64,000 bases of DNA, taken from Pyrenochaeta sp. MPI-SDFR-AT-0127. Lineage: Eukaryota; Ascomycota; Dothideomycetes; Pleosporales; Cucurbitariaceae. This document shows positions 45,042 to 57,700 of this stretch, piece after piece. The stretch is taken from the NCBI GenBank assembly GCA_020747015.1, contig JAGTJM010000014.1:372001-436000 (forward strand), read 5' to 3'. How positions within the stretch are numbered: position 1 is the stretch's first letter; every line of letters starts with the position of its first letter. The notes below the pieces were generated by a model. That model ran no database searches and was not told the origin of the DNA. It saw only the letters and a list, made by a program, of their open reading frames with translations. The position numbers and the translations under genes are program-made.

Positions 45042-48000
45042 TCTCTGGGTCATACCAAACCTTCATGTGTACAGCTTCGACTTTTCCAAGTCTCTTCGGA
45101 TAGACAGTTTCGGGAGGACGTATATACCAGGGGGTGAATCAGCGATGGCACTCGCACTTGTCTCGTATGGAGCAGTAATAGTTGTAATACATTGTGCGTA
45201 CCAGCATATATCTATGTAAGGCTATCTGGTACATGCCACTTTTCAGTGCAACCGTACATTATATAAAAACCCTGAACGAGCCATATGTGTAGAGAATTCC
45301 CCACGACTGGGACAGCTATGAGTAGGCTCTAGGATATTCTAGGCTGTTGTACTTACCTATGGATCATCTTCCAGACTAATACCTGAATGGATTGTCTCCA
45401 GATTATGTGCCAGACTCTTTGCCATTTCAATCAAGAAATCTGAGCCAACCTTTCGACTTCTTGTTGTCCACTATTGTATGCCAGACCAGAGGTTCTCTTC
45501 GCACCGAACACTCATCAATCTACCATGTTGGTTGACGTGCTACCCAGGAACCCTTGAGAGTGTTGCAATTTGCACATCATTCGCAAATTTGTTCTCATTG
45601 AGATTCAGGTACTCAACTATTTTGTCTCGGCTTTCACATGCCATCAGGCGCTCAAGCTCCGCGGGGTAGGAAGCTGAATGAGCCTTTGACCCTGTCAGTT
45701 GTTGGTCAGGAATAGCATCTTTGGTTGCAGGCTCCCCCCCCCCCCCCGCTCATGCTCTCCATCCGAGTGCTGGGTTTCTGTGCTTCCCCGTCGCTGCTCA
45801 GCATGTGCGCTATGCTGTGTACCGGAGGTGGTATGCTTGACCGTTGAGCGCCCTGCTGAAAGTCAGCATCGCGGTCCGACTATCGACTCAACCATTCTTC
45901 TCGGGTTGGGGTATCTGGTCGGCTGCGCTGCACTTCCTACTGGCTCACGCAATTCAGGCGCCCCACGGCGTTGGATCGATCAAGGTCAGAGATCAAACAG
46001 TGACATGTTGCCCTTGGTAGTGATATATCAACGCCGCGTAACTCCTTCGACGCGTCGTCTGATGGCTAAGCTCATTCAGGGCGTTACCCGCCCCAGCGCA
46101 GCTTCACATGTAAGCTTTGCTGACGGGCTTGTCTGTGTCAAAGATGCATGCCTGCTAAGCTATGCAGCAGGATTATAAGCTTTGCCAACGGCTGATCGTG
46201 CATGACAAGCATACCCGCCATGGATCTCTGTTGGTTGTCATCATGTTCGTCGTGTGTGTTGGAGAAGACAACTGGTCAGAAGGAGAAGGTGCTCACGTCG
46301 GCTCGCTTAGATGGGAACGGTAAAGGCCAACGGCTTGTGTGTGGTCAGGGTCCGGGCCTGGATATTTCTCGTATATGCTCCCCGCCATATAAGACACACC
46401 GTGCTATTGCAGACTCCTCTCCCGTGCTTCATCCTCTTGCATAAAGTTCCCTCAGCCGTTACCTCAGCCGAACTCTGTTGGACTCAGCAACTTTACCCTC
46501 CCGTGCTTTGTTATTTTTGCATCCCTGCATGCCCAACGTGGCAAAAGTCACACTACTCCAAGATAATCTTAGATCTAGGTTTCCTCGTACTCGGAATTGC
46601 TCCTCTTGTCCCGTTGCCATGGCTATCCCAGACAATCTTCAATGAGAGACCCCGTGTTGCACTCACAATATGCAGCGGGTCCGCATCTTCAGCGATGGCC
46701 GTGTGGCAAGGTTCTAGACTTTTGCCTGAGGCTCTTCGGCCCTCATACCCTATGCAGGTCTCGCTCAAATGTCAATTACTGCATTCAGCTAACCGGCCTT
46801 CGTATCCCAAGGGCCGACGTTCGCAAAAGGATATCGGAGTAAGCCAAACTGTCCAAATCGTGGTTTGGGTCCGTTGAAAGTCGGCGATCCGTGTCTGTGG
46901 CTTTCACCAACGGTCACAGCTGCAGGGTCCAATGCGTCTATTCCAGATTGCCGATAGATCCTCTTGGTAATAGGGTAGCATTCGGCTGAGCCATGTTTGG
47001 GTCTCAGTACTGTGGCCTTCCCGCTATGACACACGCCAGCTACAAGCCACCTGGTTGGCAGCAACGCGCAATGGAAGGACATCTCCGCACACTCGCGTTT
47101 CCCAGATCTTTGGATGTCCGTGAACAGACCCTTCATCGTATCGTACGTTACTTGCATGCCAATCTTCTCGCAGACCATCCCGTCTCCAAGCCGTCCAGCC
47201 TCCCCGCATAATGCTTTGTCCTCAATGGGCCATGCTCCAGGTTGATCTCAAAAGTTAGACCATGACCTGATATAAACACGCAGACCTGAGTGGATTCATA
47301 CGAGCGTACCGAAATACGACCTCGCCGATGTCGAGCATACATCGCATGGCTTTTCTGCAGCGCTAGGAACGAACAGGCCGTGTGCACGCCATCGAACCCT
47401 GACTCGATGCGAAAATGGACTTCACCACGACCTTTGTAGTATTCTTTGCAGTGCACAGTGGGCCCTGCTATGCGGGTTGAGCCCGTGGTGTCGGTTCGTC
47501 TGAATCCTTCAGGTTGTCAGTTGGGTCAAACATGAAACGGACATAGGAAGGTGGTCTCCGCCAATCCCTGAGCACAGCGATCCGCACAGGAGAAACACAC
47601 CTCTTCTCTAATAGCCTGAATCATCAGTCATAGGTGCTGCGTAAGACAGTGCGTCGGCACGCTTCGCCGGCCTCAATGTTCCGTGCTCTTTACCCGGACC
47701 AACGACCTTTGTAAGCCCCGAATATAGAGTGATCCGACATACACCCTCTCAAACGGTGACTCGCTCACCCATGTTTCAAACGTGCTTTCACACACGTGGA
47801 AAAGTCTTCTAGAAGGGCGCTAGAATGTTGAGGTTCCACATCTACCTGGTTGGTGTTGGAGATAGAGAGGGTGCAAATACAGGGCTGCATATGAGGGGGA
47901 GCACAGACTGAGTGCATTGCGTGGTACTAAGGTGTGAGACTTGCAGACATGACTGAGAGAGCAGTGACCATAGGGGGCAGAATCAGCGTCGCATAATTCG

Positions 48001-51000
48001 ACTCAAGAAATGACAAGAAGACAACGACCCATGTTCAGATTCAGCTTGATTCAGACAGCAGCGAGTGAGGGCTGCCTCTTCTCAGCGCGCTTAGAGAAAC
48101 GGAATTAAGTTAGTCTGAATGCTACCTTACCATTTCAGCACTCCTAGTCGCGCCCTACTGTTCAACTCGTCCTCATTTGGACACCACCAACGACTGGCTG
48201 GAAGACCACCGATGATTCCTTCTCCTTTCGCTCCTAAACTATGATGCACCATTCCAAATGGCCCATCACACTGGTACTACTAACACGTCAGCCATTCACT
48301 CAGCCATCAGCACGGCCGCCCATTCTACCGACTGCGAATCCATCCAGGGCGTCAGATCAGGCAGCTCGTGATCGACGAGGAAAGATTCGCAATAGCATGT
48401 GGGGAACCGGTCAGTGGGAGACCCAGGGGGGAGATTAATCACTAATATCTGGACAACGTGGTACCAGATATAGCAGCCCATGAAAGGGTTGGTGCATTTG
48501 CGTTTGCTGCTGGTAGATCTGGGACAGAACAAGCTGTTGGGATCGGTCTCCAGCACCGCGTTCCTCGCGTTGTGCATACGATCTTGCACATCGTCCGAGA
48601 GGGTGAGTGGGCAAGTTGGACTTGCCGGTCGTGCAAGAACAGAGAGCGCGGCTGCGATATTCGGGTCGCACGAGTTTAAGTTGCGCGACATGATACGGCC
48701 AAAAGCGAGCATTAATGAAAGTCTTCGTCAGCTGGCTTCTTGGCTTTTCCAAATCGGTGGCGCCTTCTCCAGACCGACCCGGCACTTGCAAAGCGCTGCC
48801 TGGCGACCTTTGTGCTTCCTAAAAGTAAGGCTGAGTGTAGATCACTTTCTTGGTCACCCATCGGCCACGGGGAGAGAGACCTGGGTCTGCACAAGGTTGC
48901 CCTTTGAAATTTGCTCCTGTCTGCACGTTTTCTGTGGGCAAACGGCTCAGTCGATTTCCTTGCCGACAATCAAGCTCCGATGGTCTGGTAAGTTCAGAGC
49001 CCACCCTACCCTACCCGCTAGGACAAAGTGACATGTCACACTTTGATGCTCGTGCTCCGCCCTCGAAACAGCTAGTTCTGCGATCTAATCAGTTGATCTT
49101 CGAACCGCTCACGGACTGCCTTTGCCTGGGTTGCGTCCTACCCTGTCCCTTCCTACCACGTCACCGCATGTGTCTGCCAGGTTCCGTCGTTTCACCAGCT
49201 GTGGCCTGACCGTTGGCACGGATTTGTGCCGTCATGGCACAAGGAGCCACATGGCTGAAATTGCGGTGTCCCTTGTGCAACGGAATCCTTCCACGGCCCG
49301 GCAGCATGTCGCTGATGCCTTGGGAGACAAACCTTTCTAAATTTGATCATTAACTTCTGGGTTGTTGAAGTGTGCTGCTGCAAGTCAGAGGAAGAGGGGA
49401 CGGCGGAGCTTACCGTACCATGCTGAGCCCTTCTGCAAGTGTGCTACTGTAAGGCTGGGCTTTCTGCAGATGGCCATTGTAAGCGTGTGGACTGATCGCC
49501 AGTGGAGCAGAATTATCACGGTCTTGACCTTGCCCTCATACCATGGAGTGGGCCTTGTTGGCCTTAAAGGACTGAAATAAACCCCCCTCACAGGACCCTG
49601 CCACACTGTGCCTTATTCACCCTGGCCAATCCCAGGCAATGAACTTCAAGGAAACCTTCTCCTTCTGCCTCACTTCAAGGCGGCCGCTGCCACGACACCT
49701 GCCTGCCGGTGACTATTGGATCCGTCATTTCTCACATCCATACATCCAACTGCGTCTGCACTTAATCTATAACAGCCAATCAACACGCGATGCTTACGCC
49801 TCGTTAGCTGAATACGGGATGGAAGGGCACTGCCCCGATGCCAAATATGGAGGAGCCCATCCCGTTTAGGCGTCACACTAAGAAAGCTTGGTGCTGTTTA
49901 TCCCTGTCCAGTGTAGTGGGAGCCGTTTGTTTGCGGTGGGCGGGGGTCCAGATGGGCACATCGGCACGAGCGGCGAAATTATGGACTTGAGGGGATTGGT
50001 GGAGGATCAAGACAGACCTGTGAGCCTCGAGGTGGATCTGAAGACGAACATAGACGGGGAGGAATGCGAGATTATCATGTGATGTTCTTCTCAGAAGGCG
50101 TTGTACGCGTCCACCGTTCGACGGCCCCAAAAAACAACTCTCGGCTCCGAACAGGAAGCAAAATTTTCGTCGTCCATAGTCACTCCGTCATTGCTCGGCC
50201 TGGATGTCGCCCACACTTCTGCTTCTACGCCCTGAGTAAGAAACGTGCTTCCAAGCAGTAGTTGATGCACCGTTACCTCCTTGTCTCAGCCACCCGCCAA
50301 TCTGCTGCCCGGGAACGGCCCTTCCCCCCCTCTCATCCTTCCATTGCGCCTCTGAGATCTCCACCCCTCCTCCCCCTGCGCCATTGGTGCAACTCGCAGT
50401 AGGGGGATGCTACTGCTGACTTTAGGATCATGTGTGGCTTGTAGCCACCCGCCCAAACTCTGAAGCTTGAATTACTGCTTTCCGTGACGGGTGCGCTAGC
50501 CCTTTGGTAGACTGCAAAATGACGAATGGGCGGTGGATATGACAACACCTGCGCAGCGACGCCGAACTGCTGGTGATGATGATTGATGCTGATGATGCTG
50601 CGGAGTTGGGTTCACTGGTGCTGGGCGCGGCCAAATGCCCAGGCTCGCAGCAGTCGAGCAGAAGGGACTAATGCGACGGGGGCAATCCGAGCGCGTAGAC
50701 AGGCTACATGACGCTCTCACCAGCAGCGCAGGAGCAACTACTGCCATACACTCGGAATTGGGGGTTGCAAATCACCTCCCACTTGTAGCGATGATTGCAC
50801 CTGCGCCTTGCCTATCTGTCTGGTGCTCATCTCATCCCAACGCATATTTGCAAGCACTGCCGTACCGATCCAGGCGCTTAGCTAGGCCGTCGATGGATTA
50901 CTCTGCTCAAACCTCGTCAATCAGATCGCAATTCTGCCTCGTGCTAAGTACCAAGGTACCGGGTAAAACAAATTGCGTGGGTAGGATGGGGGTGATATAA

Positions 51001-51734
51001 CCCATCCAGGTATTGGGGGCCTTGTTTCTTTGGGAGGATCGTGCGCCGATAACGGCAGATTGGTGGTCGGCGAAGCGATTTCGTTTAGGCAATATAACGT
51101 AGATGGTGCAGGATTTGGTGCAACCTTGTTGAGGAATTTAGGAGGAAATCGTACCTGTTGGAGGATTGCGCGGCCCACTTGTTTGGGTCGGAAGCAGACA
51201 AGGCGATGCATCGCTTGAGACAATGAGGCAAGGGAGAAGGGACTGTAGGACCCAAAAGGCATGGCAATATCCACAATGAGGCAGAAATGCGAGAGAGCTG
51301 AACGGGGAGGTAGCATCGGAATGGCTTCGCGTGTGCTTCGCATTGCAAGCGCACCTATTGTGTCGCGTGCTTGGACATGACCCAGTTGCTGCCCTTGTTC
51401 CCTGTCCCCTGCATAGCCCATAGTTTACCCATCACATCTTCCAAAAATATATACAAATGTGCGAAACTTCGCTGGGAACACTTGAGGCAGACATTGCACA
51501 AACGAGATGGACATCGGAGTAATGAAATAATAAACAATAATTTACCGTGACGGAAAAACTTTGAGACCCATCGACTAGCCAGTCATCGAAGACGTTTATG
51601 AAATAACCAAGTCTATAATGCAAGGCGACGGGCCGGTATTGCGCGGTCGTTTTGTGGTATCGAAAGCCGTTTGAACAACGCATATTGTACGGAAAGGGAC
51701 GGGAAGCGAAGTCGCTAGATAGCAGCAAAGCAAA
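45042..51734. other. Long gene-poor region, 6.7 kb, between convergent genes
   Basis: No gene that I can support. It contains a run of 14 C at 45734-45747 and several anonymous open frames (for example minus 48296-48712, plus 48480-49031, plus 49888-50082) with no recognisable domain or clean exon structure. It is not AT-rich and shows no transposon sequence. It may hold long UTRs, non-coding transcripts or fast-evolving small genes; see findings. Confidence 0.45.
45734..45747. repeat. Run of 14 cytosines
   Basis: An uninterrupted C homopolymer in the long intergenic region, preceded by GGCT and followed by GCTCATG. It can be polymorphic and is prone to sequencing error. Confidence 0.85.
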
Positions 51735-53269
51735 TCATACAGTGTTGACCCGTGCACGGTTCTGTGTCCGGTTGGCGATCTGCCGCTTCACATCCTCGGG
51801 GGCAGAGCGCATGGTGACCCTAAAAGTATCGCGGACCCGGGTACGGAGCAGTGCCTCCAAGGCATCGTAGACACCGCCATCGATGCCAGTTTCGGCTGGG
51901 TTAGCAGTCTTGCAATAGCGTTCAGAGAACTTGTCGATGAGTTTCTCAACCTTGCGAAGCTCGCCGAGCACAAGCTGCGTTCGAAAGGTGTCCTCATCTT
52001 CAGCCTCGAGCCTGAACTCGCCGAGAGAAATGGGAGTATGTGTGAAGGCCTCCATCTGGGTGTTTACGGGAGAGTCTGTCCCTTGTTGATTAACTCCGGC
52101 GACTGCTTGATACCAGGACAGTATCTTGGTGATTGTGAACGCGATGGTAGTAGAGAAGTGTGGGTTTGATGAGCAATGGCAACTGAGCAAAACGTATAGC
52201 TTGTCAACTGCGGCCTTGTTCGTGGAAAGAACAGCATCTAGAGTTGGCAGACCATCCGATGCGCCGTTGAAGTCACCAGCAGATGGCTGAGTAGAAGGTG
52301 GTGCATATAGGCTATTCAGTGTCTGGAATGCAAATTGAGTGCAATCATGGTTTTGGATGGTAGCTGACGCAGGCGGTGTTGGCAAGGGTGCGGAAACCAT
52401 TGGAGCAGGTGAAGCCATCATCTTGTCTTGCGCAAACATTGGGTCGGGCATACCGAAATATTGGGGGCTCGTCATAGGTGCAGAGTGCATTGCTTCCAGG
52501 GGTGTGAACATATCCGGCTGCTGTTGATGATGCGCGCTGGTCGACCGTACATGCCCAGCATAAGGAGAGTGAGGTGGAGGATAATGGGGGAGAGGAGCAA
52601 ACATGTCTGTGGAGTTTCCAAACATCAGTTGTTCCTCATTTGACCAGCCGCTGACTAGCGATCCTGTGTCTGAGTACGCTGGGGATTGACTGCCGTCAAA
52701 ACCATTTGCCATGAAAGCATCTTGATAGTGGTACTCTGGGGTTGCAGGGCCAAAGAAGAATGGATCTGTTGGTTCTGGCGAGCTTTCTGCGGTGTACGAG
52801 GTAGTGCGTGGAATCATGTCTGATCTTGGGCCCAGAGGTCCACTGGAGCTAGCTGGCGACACATCGCGCATAATGGAGCCATCGGGGTTTCTGTTCTTGC
52901 GAGGCTTTCCCAGTCTACTCTGTGTAAGTTTTTGGGCGGACTCTGGAGGCTTTAGGCATACGCAGCATACCTCATGGATGGGGAGTAATTGCAGCAAATG
53001 CCCATATTCCCACAACGATGGCATGTAGGCCTTACTTTATCACACTTGACCTGGTGGTAGCATTAGCCACGGGCGTCCACAAACTGAATAAGAGCAAATC
53101 GTACCTTAGCACGGGAGCAAGCATCACAGGATGCTCGCATCTTTCGTGGCTTCTGCTCTCCATTCGGGCCTGTGGTCATGATAGTGTTCTCGGGGATGGC
53201 GAGCATATTGTCCATCTGCGGAGATGGTGGTTGTTGAGAAGTATATGTTTGAGGTACAGCTTGAAACAT
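51735..53269 (-). CDS. Zn2Cys6 transcription factor, AflR-like
   Basis: Three exons, 53269-53105, 53050-52971 and 52914-51735, give 474 residues. Introns of 54 and 56 nt split the zinc finger; the second acceptor is taken as GAGTAG (giving SPSMRLGKPRKNRNPDG), although CAGAG one codon earlier is possible. The binuclear zinc cluster C-x2-C-x6-C-x6-C-x2-C-x6-C runs from Cys48 to Cys75 (CDACSRAKVKCDKVRPTCHR then CGNMGICC), followed by a basic linker. The middle is Pro/Ser/Gln-rich. The C-terminal part (HDCTQFAFQTLNSLYAPPS, LYVLLSCHCSSNPHFSTTIA, RKVEKLIDKFSERY, LLRTRVRDTFRVTM) resembles the C-terminal AflR domain. It stands alone, with 6.7 kb of gene-poor sequence downstream and 4.4 kb upstream and no biosynthetic backbone gene in the window. 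Its targets are unknown. Confidence 0.82.
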
Positions 53270-56200
53270 GATGTATCTGTGGGAGGCACCCTTGTGATGA
53301 TGACTTGGGAGCAGTCAGAAGAGGAGTAGGTTATATAGAGTATGTGAAGGAGGGCTCATGGCTCCAGCCCAGCTAGCATGAAAGCGGAAAGGATAGTGGA
53401 CAGGATCCAGTGCGCAGGACGCAGGCTACATTCGCCGCTGCAGGTGGATGGCAGGTGGGCGTCAAGCTGACGCTTGGGAGGACCAGGGACAGGGTATCCT
53501 GCAGCCGCAGCGGGCGGGTGTGCTTAGACTGGGGCTGAGAGCTTACAGCGAGGCACATCCCCCAACCGGCCTAGCGTAGTCCAGGCTGGCCTGCAGCTCA
53601 AGTCGAGCGCCTTCGCCCGCTAACGGCGAAGCTCGAGCCGCTTCGGCGCAGACATCCATCATATTGCCTCGCCGATATGCCCTGGGGACAACTTGGGTTT
53701 GGACGCTCGTGTCCTCGTGGGACATCCAGCGTTGGGAGGCGGCGAGGTAGCATGCTTCAGAAGGTTTGGGCCCCCGAGGAATGTACTGTGCCGTACCAAT
53801 TGAACCCAGAGAGGCTCAGTCACCAGAGTCGAGGCTGCGCACCAGAGCGACTATAGCCGGGTGCAATGGATAGATTGCTTCCACGAGGGCTGTAGGATGT
53901 CTCCGTACGTTTGGGACCTTCATACCGCACACTTGCAGCGGCATTCGTTCAGCATTCGAGACGAGACCCACCAGTTAGTCAGACCTTGCTATTGCTGCAG
54001 GCCACATTCAAATTTCGCTTTACCTCGCGCTCCAATGAATGTCCGGGATTCTAGTGCTGACTTACCCCATCCAGTCTTGCTATACAAAAATAAACGGCGC
54101 TTGTTAACCAACATTTGACAGCATCAACTTCGCCTGAGGCTGGGACCCTTGACATCATGGCCGTGAAACACAATGACACTGGCTGTTCACAAGACATGCA
54201 AGGGCAGCGGTTCGTGGTACGTGGGACGATCGCACACCGTTGTTGAACTGACGGTGGGTCTTCAGGCGCTGCCCAAGCCTCCGGTCAGATGCCACTGAGC
54301 TACGTTGGCGTTTGTTTGTGATCATGCCCCTCATAGTCGCACAGTACGTAAGCTCAGTCTATTCATGCAGGAATGCTAACGCCTGCGATCTAATAGCGCA
54401 GACGGTGGGTATGTGCAGCTTCCACCAAAAGAGCCTCCCTCTGTAGCTGCTGATGACCTGCGTGCTCACGGTGTTCTATCCGCCGCCAGTGGTTGCACCA
54501 TCTTGATGCCGCCAATTTGACATTCATTGTGCCCTCAAGGTATAAGTGGTACCTGTACTCAGCCTTGAGCTGGCAAAGGCGAAGCGAGGTATCGGCCCCA
54601 ACCTCTGCAAGGCTGGGAATAGCTTTGTAGAACGTGAAAATTCTGGATCAAAACCTGGAAAAGTGTTGCGAACGCAATCTTAACTGCTTGGAGAAGGAAT
54701 TCCATCCATACTTGCATATTAAATTGCGCCAGCCTTGGAGTTGCAGCGCGGAAGGATTGAGGATTTGGCCGTTGCATGGGTCGTCCGGTTATCTAACCAC
54801 TCGTCTCCCAACGGCACGGGAGTCTGCCCGCTACGGCGAAGCTTGGTCATAATTGGTGAGAGGCCACATTGATGATCCCTCGGACCTTCTCAGGCTATAG
54901 ACCGCAAGCCGTGGAGGACGCGATGGCATTGTCGATCTCTTTAGCAAGAGCTCTGGACCCTGCACCCCATTCGTACTCATTAACTCTGTCCCTCTGCTCG
55001 ATGATGCAACACAACCTAAACAACAAATCCTGCCCCAACTTGGACCCCAAGCGTCAGGCGTACTTCTGCGGGCGGAAGCCGCAATCTGCCCCCAGATGGA
55101 TTCGACTTGAAACATCGACCCTCGACCATGTGTGGCGTGATCCAACTGTGCCAACTGCCGTTTCTGGTCCGTGTGGAGCAGTTCTATCCCTACTACTAGT
55201 CGTTCTTGAGTATCGACTGAAGCAACTAGTGAAGCCACATCTGTGGCGGAATGCGTGCGCTTTGCAGGATTTTTTACCCCAAAGATCAGCAGCCAACAAA
55301 TCTGAATAGCGTGTACCTAAGGCACGTGATAATCATTTCAAAAGTACGCCGTCACATGTAGCCGCTCCTTCGCTTCAAAACTGACAAGCTTAGATAAGCC
55401 TTATTCGCCACTTCCACTTACGTACCAAGAAAGTTTCGGCTTTACAAGTACAATTGTGGTAGTCGTTGATTTATCTGTCTTGGTTGGTGTTGCCATGTTT
55501 GAGTGCTGGTAATTTCACTGCAACAAGCTAAAGGTTGGAAAGCAGGACATGGATTGCAGATTTGCGGAGTTGAATTCGAGGGATACGAGTTGACGCCGAG
55601 AGTGCCTCAAGGTTTGTGAGGTGAGAGTTCTATCTTTATTAGCGTTGTGTAAGCCATACCGCTTGCTTTTGCTTCAATAATGAAATGAACTTTTGAGTTG
55701 CTTTATAATATCGATAGCTACTGCGTAGCCTAATAGCCATAACGAAACCGAGACATATCGAATCCTCGAAGGCACTGTTCCGTCCGACTCTCAAGATATC
55801 TTGCGCCCAACTTTGGTATAGAGGAATTGGCTATTAACCGCGAGCTCGATACCATCGCTTCACTGGTGTGTGCCCCACAATATCACAACACTAAAGAGGG
55901 TGTACAGTCATTCCATCTTGCCGATCCACATAGCCAAGCGTACATTGCATCTGTCTTCATTCTTTCATCAGCCTTCCAATGGCTAGAAATGAGCTGGTCG
56001 CATGTGAGGTGTTTTTCGCTCAGGAGAGGTGGGTACAGTCCCCCACAACCTGCTGCATCCTGGACAAGCGGACATCAGGTTGTTGAGGTCTACTGACAAA
56101 CTGCGAACATTATTTTCTGTAGAACGTAGTCGCACAGCATGATCTATTTAAGCTGAACGGCGCATTGCTGCCTTCTGGCCAAGGTCAAGTCAGAGTGAGG

Positions 56201-57700
56201 AGGCTGTTGGGCACACCCGGCTTCCTACCTCGCCGCACTCCACCTGATGCAAGCCCTCTACTCAACAAAGCATGACCCTCACGAGAAAACAATGCCTTCT
56301 ACCGCAGTGCTGCAACGTTAGGGAGCCACAGCTTACCATATCCACTGTGCTCCACGGAAGCTAGGACAGAGGTTTGCCCACTTCCTATTCGACGAAACCC
56401 AAACCATCCAACCAGCCTAGACACTGATATTTAGTCGCAAAAAAAGCGCTCAAAATTCCGAGAGAAAGGCCAGGAAGGCCCGATTTTGTCGGTTGCTCGT
56501 GTTGTCGGAGACCGAGAGCTGCGCAGTGGCTGAAGCCGCAGAGGATCATGGCCTATCAAAAGTACGTACTGACCAGCTTTTTACTCCGTAAGGGCCTCAT
56601 TCCGTCCCCATCATGAATGATTGGAGGAAGTATCATTTTTAAGATTCAAGTGAATGTCCATCGTGGCCAGTAAGCCAAGCAGTTATACGACAGTCCGTTT
56701 TGGTGCTGTGTCACCAACTGTTTGGAAAGGCTCCGTCTTAGTCACATGACACGAGCCAGCTTTGCAATGGCCATTGAGCTTTGGCTTGTAAGGCTGCCGA
56801 AGGAACCAGTTGGACCGACCATTGGGTTACTAGGTGTGTGCGTGAGGAGGATATATTATCAAGGACTGTTCTGCGTCAGATCCTTACATGACTGTTGACC
56901 GAGGATTGATTACAGAAAAATGAAAACGAATCGACTCGATCAGCCACTGACTCGTGCCCATCGTCTCAGAGAGATAGAGAACTTTTGCCTCGTATTGTCC
57001 AATGGGATATATGCAGCCATAGCCGTTTCAATCCTCCAAAGTTGCCTTACCCAGTGGTCATGGCTAACGAGAAGCCAAAACTGGACAAGTGGGCAATAGT
57101 ATCAGTGGGGGTTGGCCGAATGAGGATCTTGAGTTGCAGGCCATTAGTATTGGCACGAATCATTAAACACTGCCCTACGTAGCTGCATGAATAATAAGCC
57201 ATGTCCTGTTTCACGATGCAGTATGATCAACTACATCTTGCATAAGGCCAACTGCACAACGGAAGTACCTGTCGGGATCCGAACACGGACAGGGCGGGAC
57301 TGGAGACATGGATGCCGGAGACCGACAAGGTCAGGGCAGATACGAGTTAGTAAGTAGCGGACGTTCACTAGTGAGATCGGAAAATGTTATTCATTGAACA
57401 GTATAAACTTGTAGAAGATGAGAGAGTGATGCGGTGACGAGGAGCGATCCCGGACCCCGACCATTGGGGCAAGTGCTTCGAAAAGGAAACATAAAAGATA
57501 CTATATGTGACTGCTGTCTAGAATGAGACTAGTTCGTCATACATCTCCGTGATTTGAGCTAAACGCAAGCCTGTTGGCTTACACAAGATACTACCCTGTG
57601 TGATCAATGTTGAGGGAGCGACAACGAAGTAAAGAAGCGTGCGGGATGAAGTCCAACACCATATTGACGAATGATCTGACTGTTTAGGGCGTATTTTTAA
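53270..57700. other. Gene-poor region upstream of the Zn2Cys6 factor, 4.4 kb
   Basis: Between the 5' end of the Zn2Cys6 gene and the 3' end of MSH5. It should hold a long regulatory region for the factor. No tRNA, repeat or spliceable gene was found. Two G/C-rich segments near 57264-57330 and 57430-57490 look faintly like tRNA arms but do not fold (see rejected). Confidence 0.4.

Noticed and set aside
48296..48712. A 138-codon minus-strand ORF beginning at an ATG
   Set aside because: No recognisable domain, signal peptide or supporting splice structure; length is compatible with chance in this GC-balanced DNA.
20930..53269. A secondary-metabolite cluster formed by the monooxygenase, the BBE-like oxidase and the AflR-like factor
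   Set aside because: They are spread over 32 kb with EMC5, UTP3, TSC10 and VPS9 genes between them, and no polyketide, peptide or terpene synthase is present.
54869..55309. A 146-codon plus-strand ORF upstream of the Zn2Cys6 gene
   Set aside because: Composition looks random, with no family resemblance or promoter signal.
57264..57490. Two segments resembling tRNA T-arms (GGGATCCGAACAC and GAGCGATCCCGG)
   Set aside because: Stems do not pair around a 7-base loop and no D-arm or acceptor stem is present.
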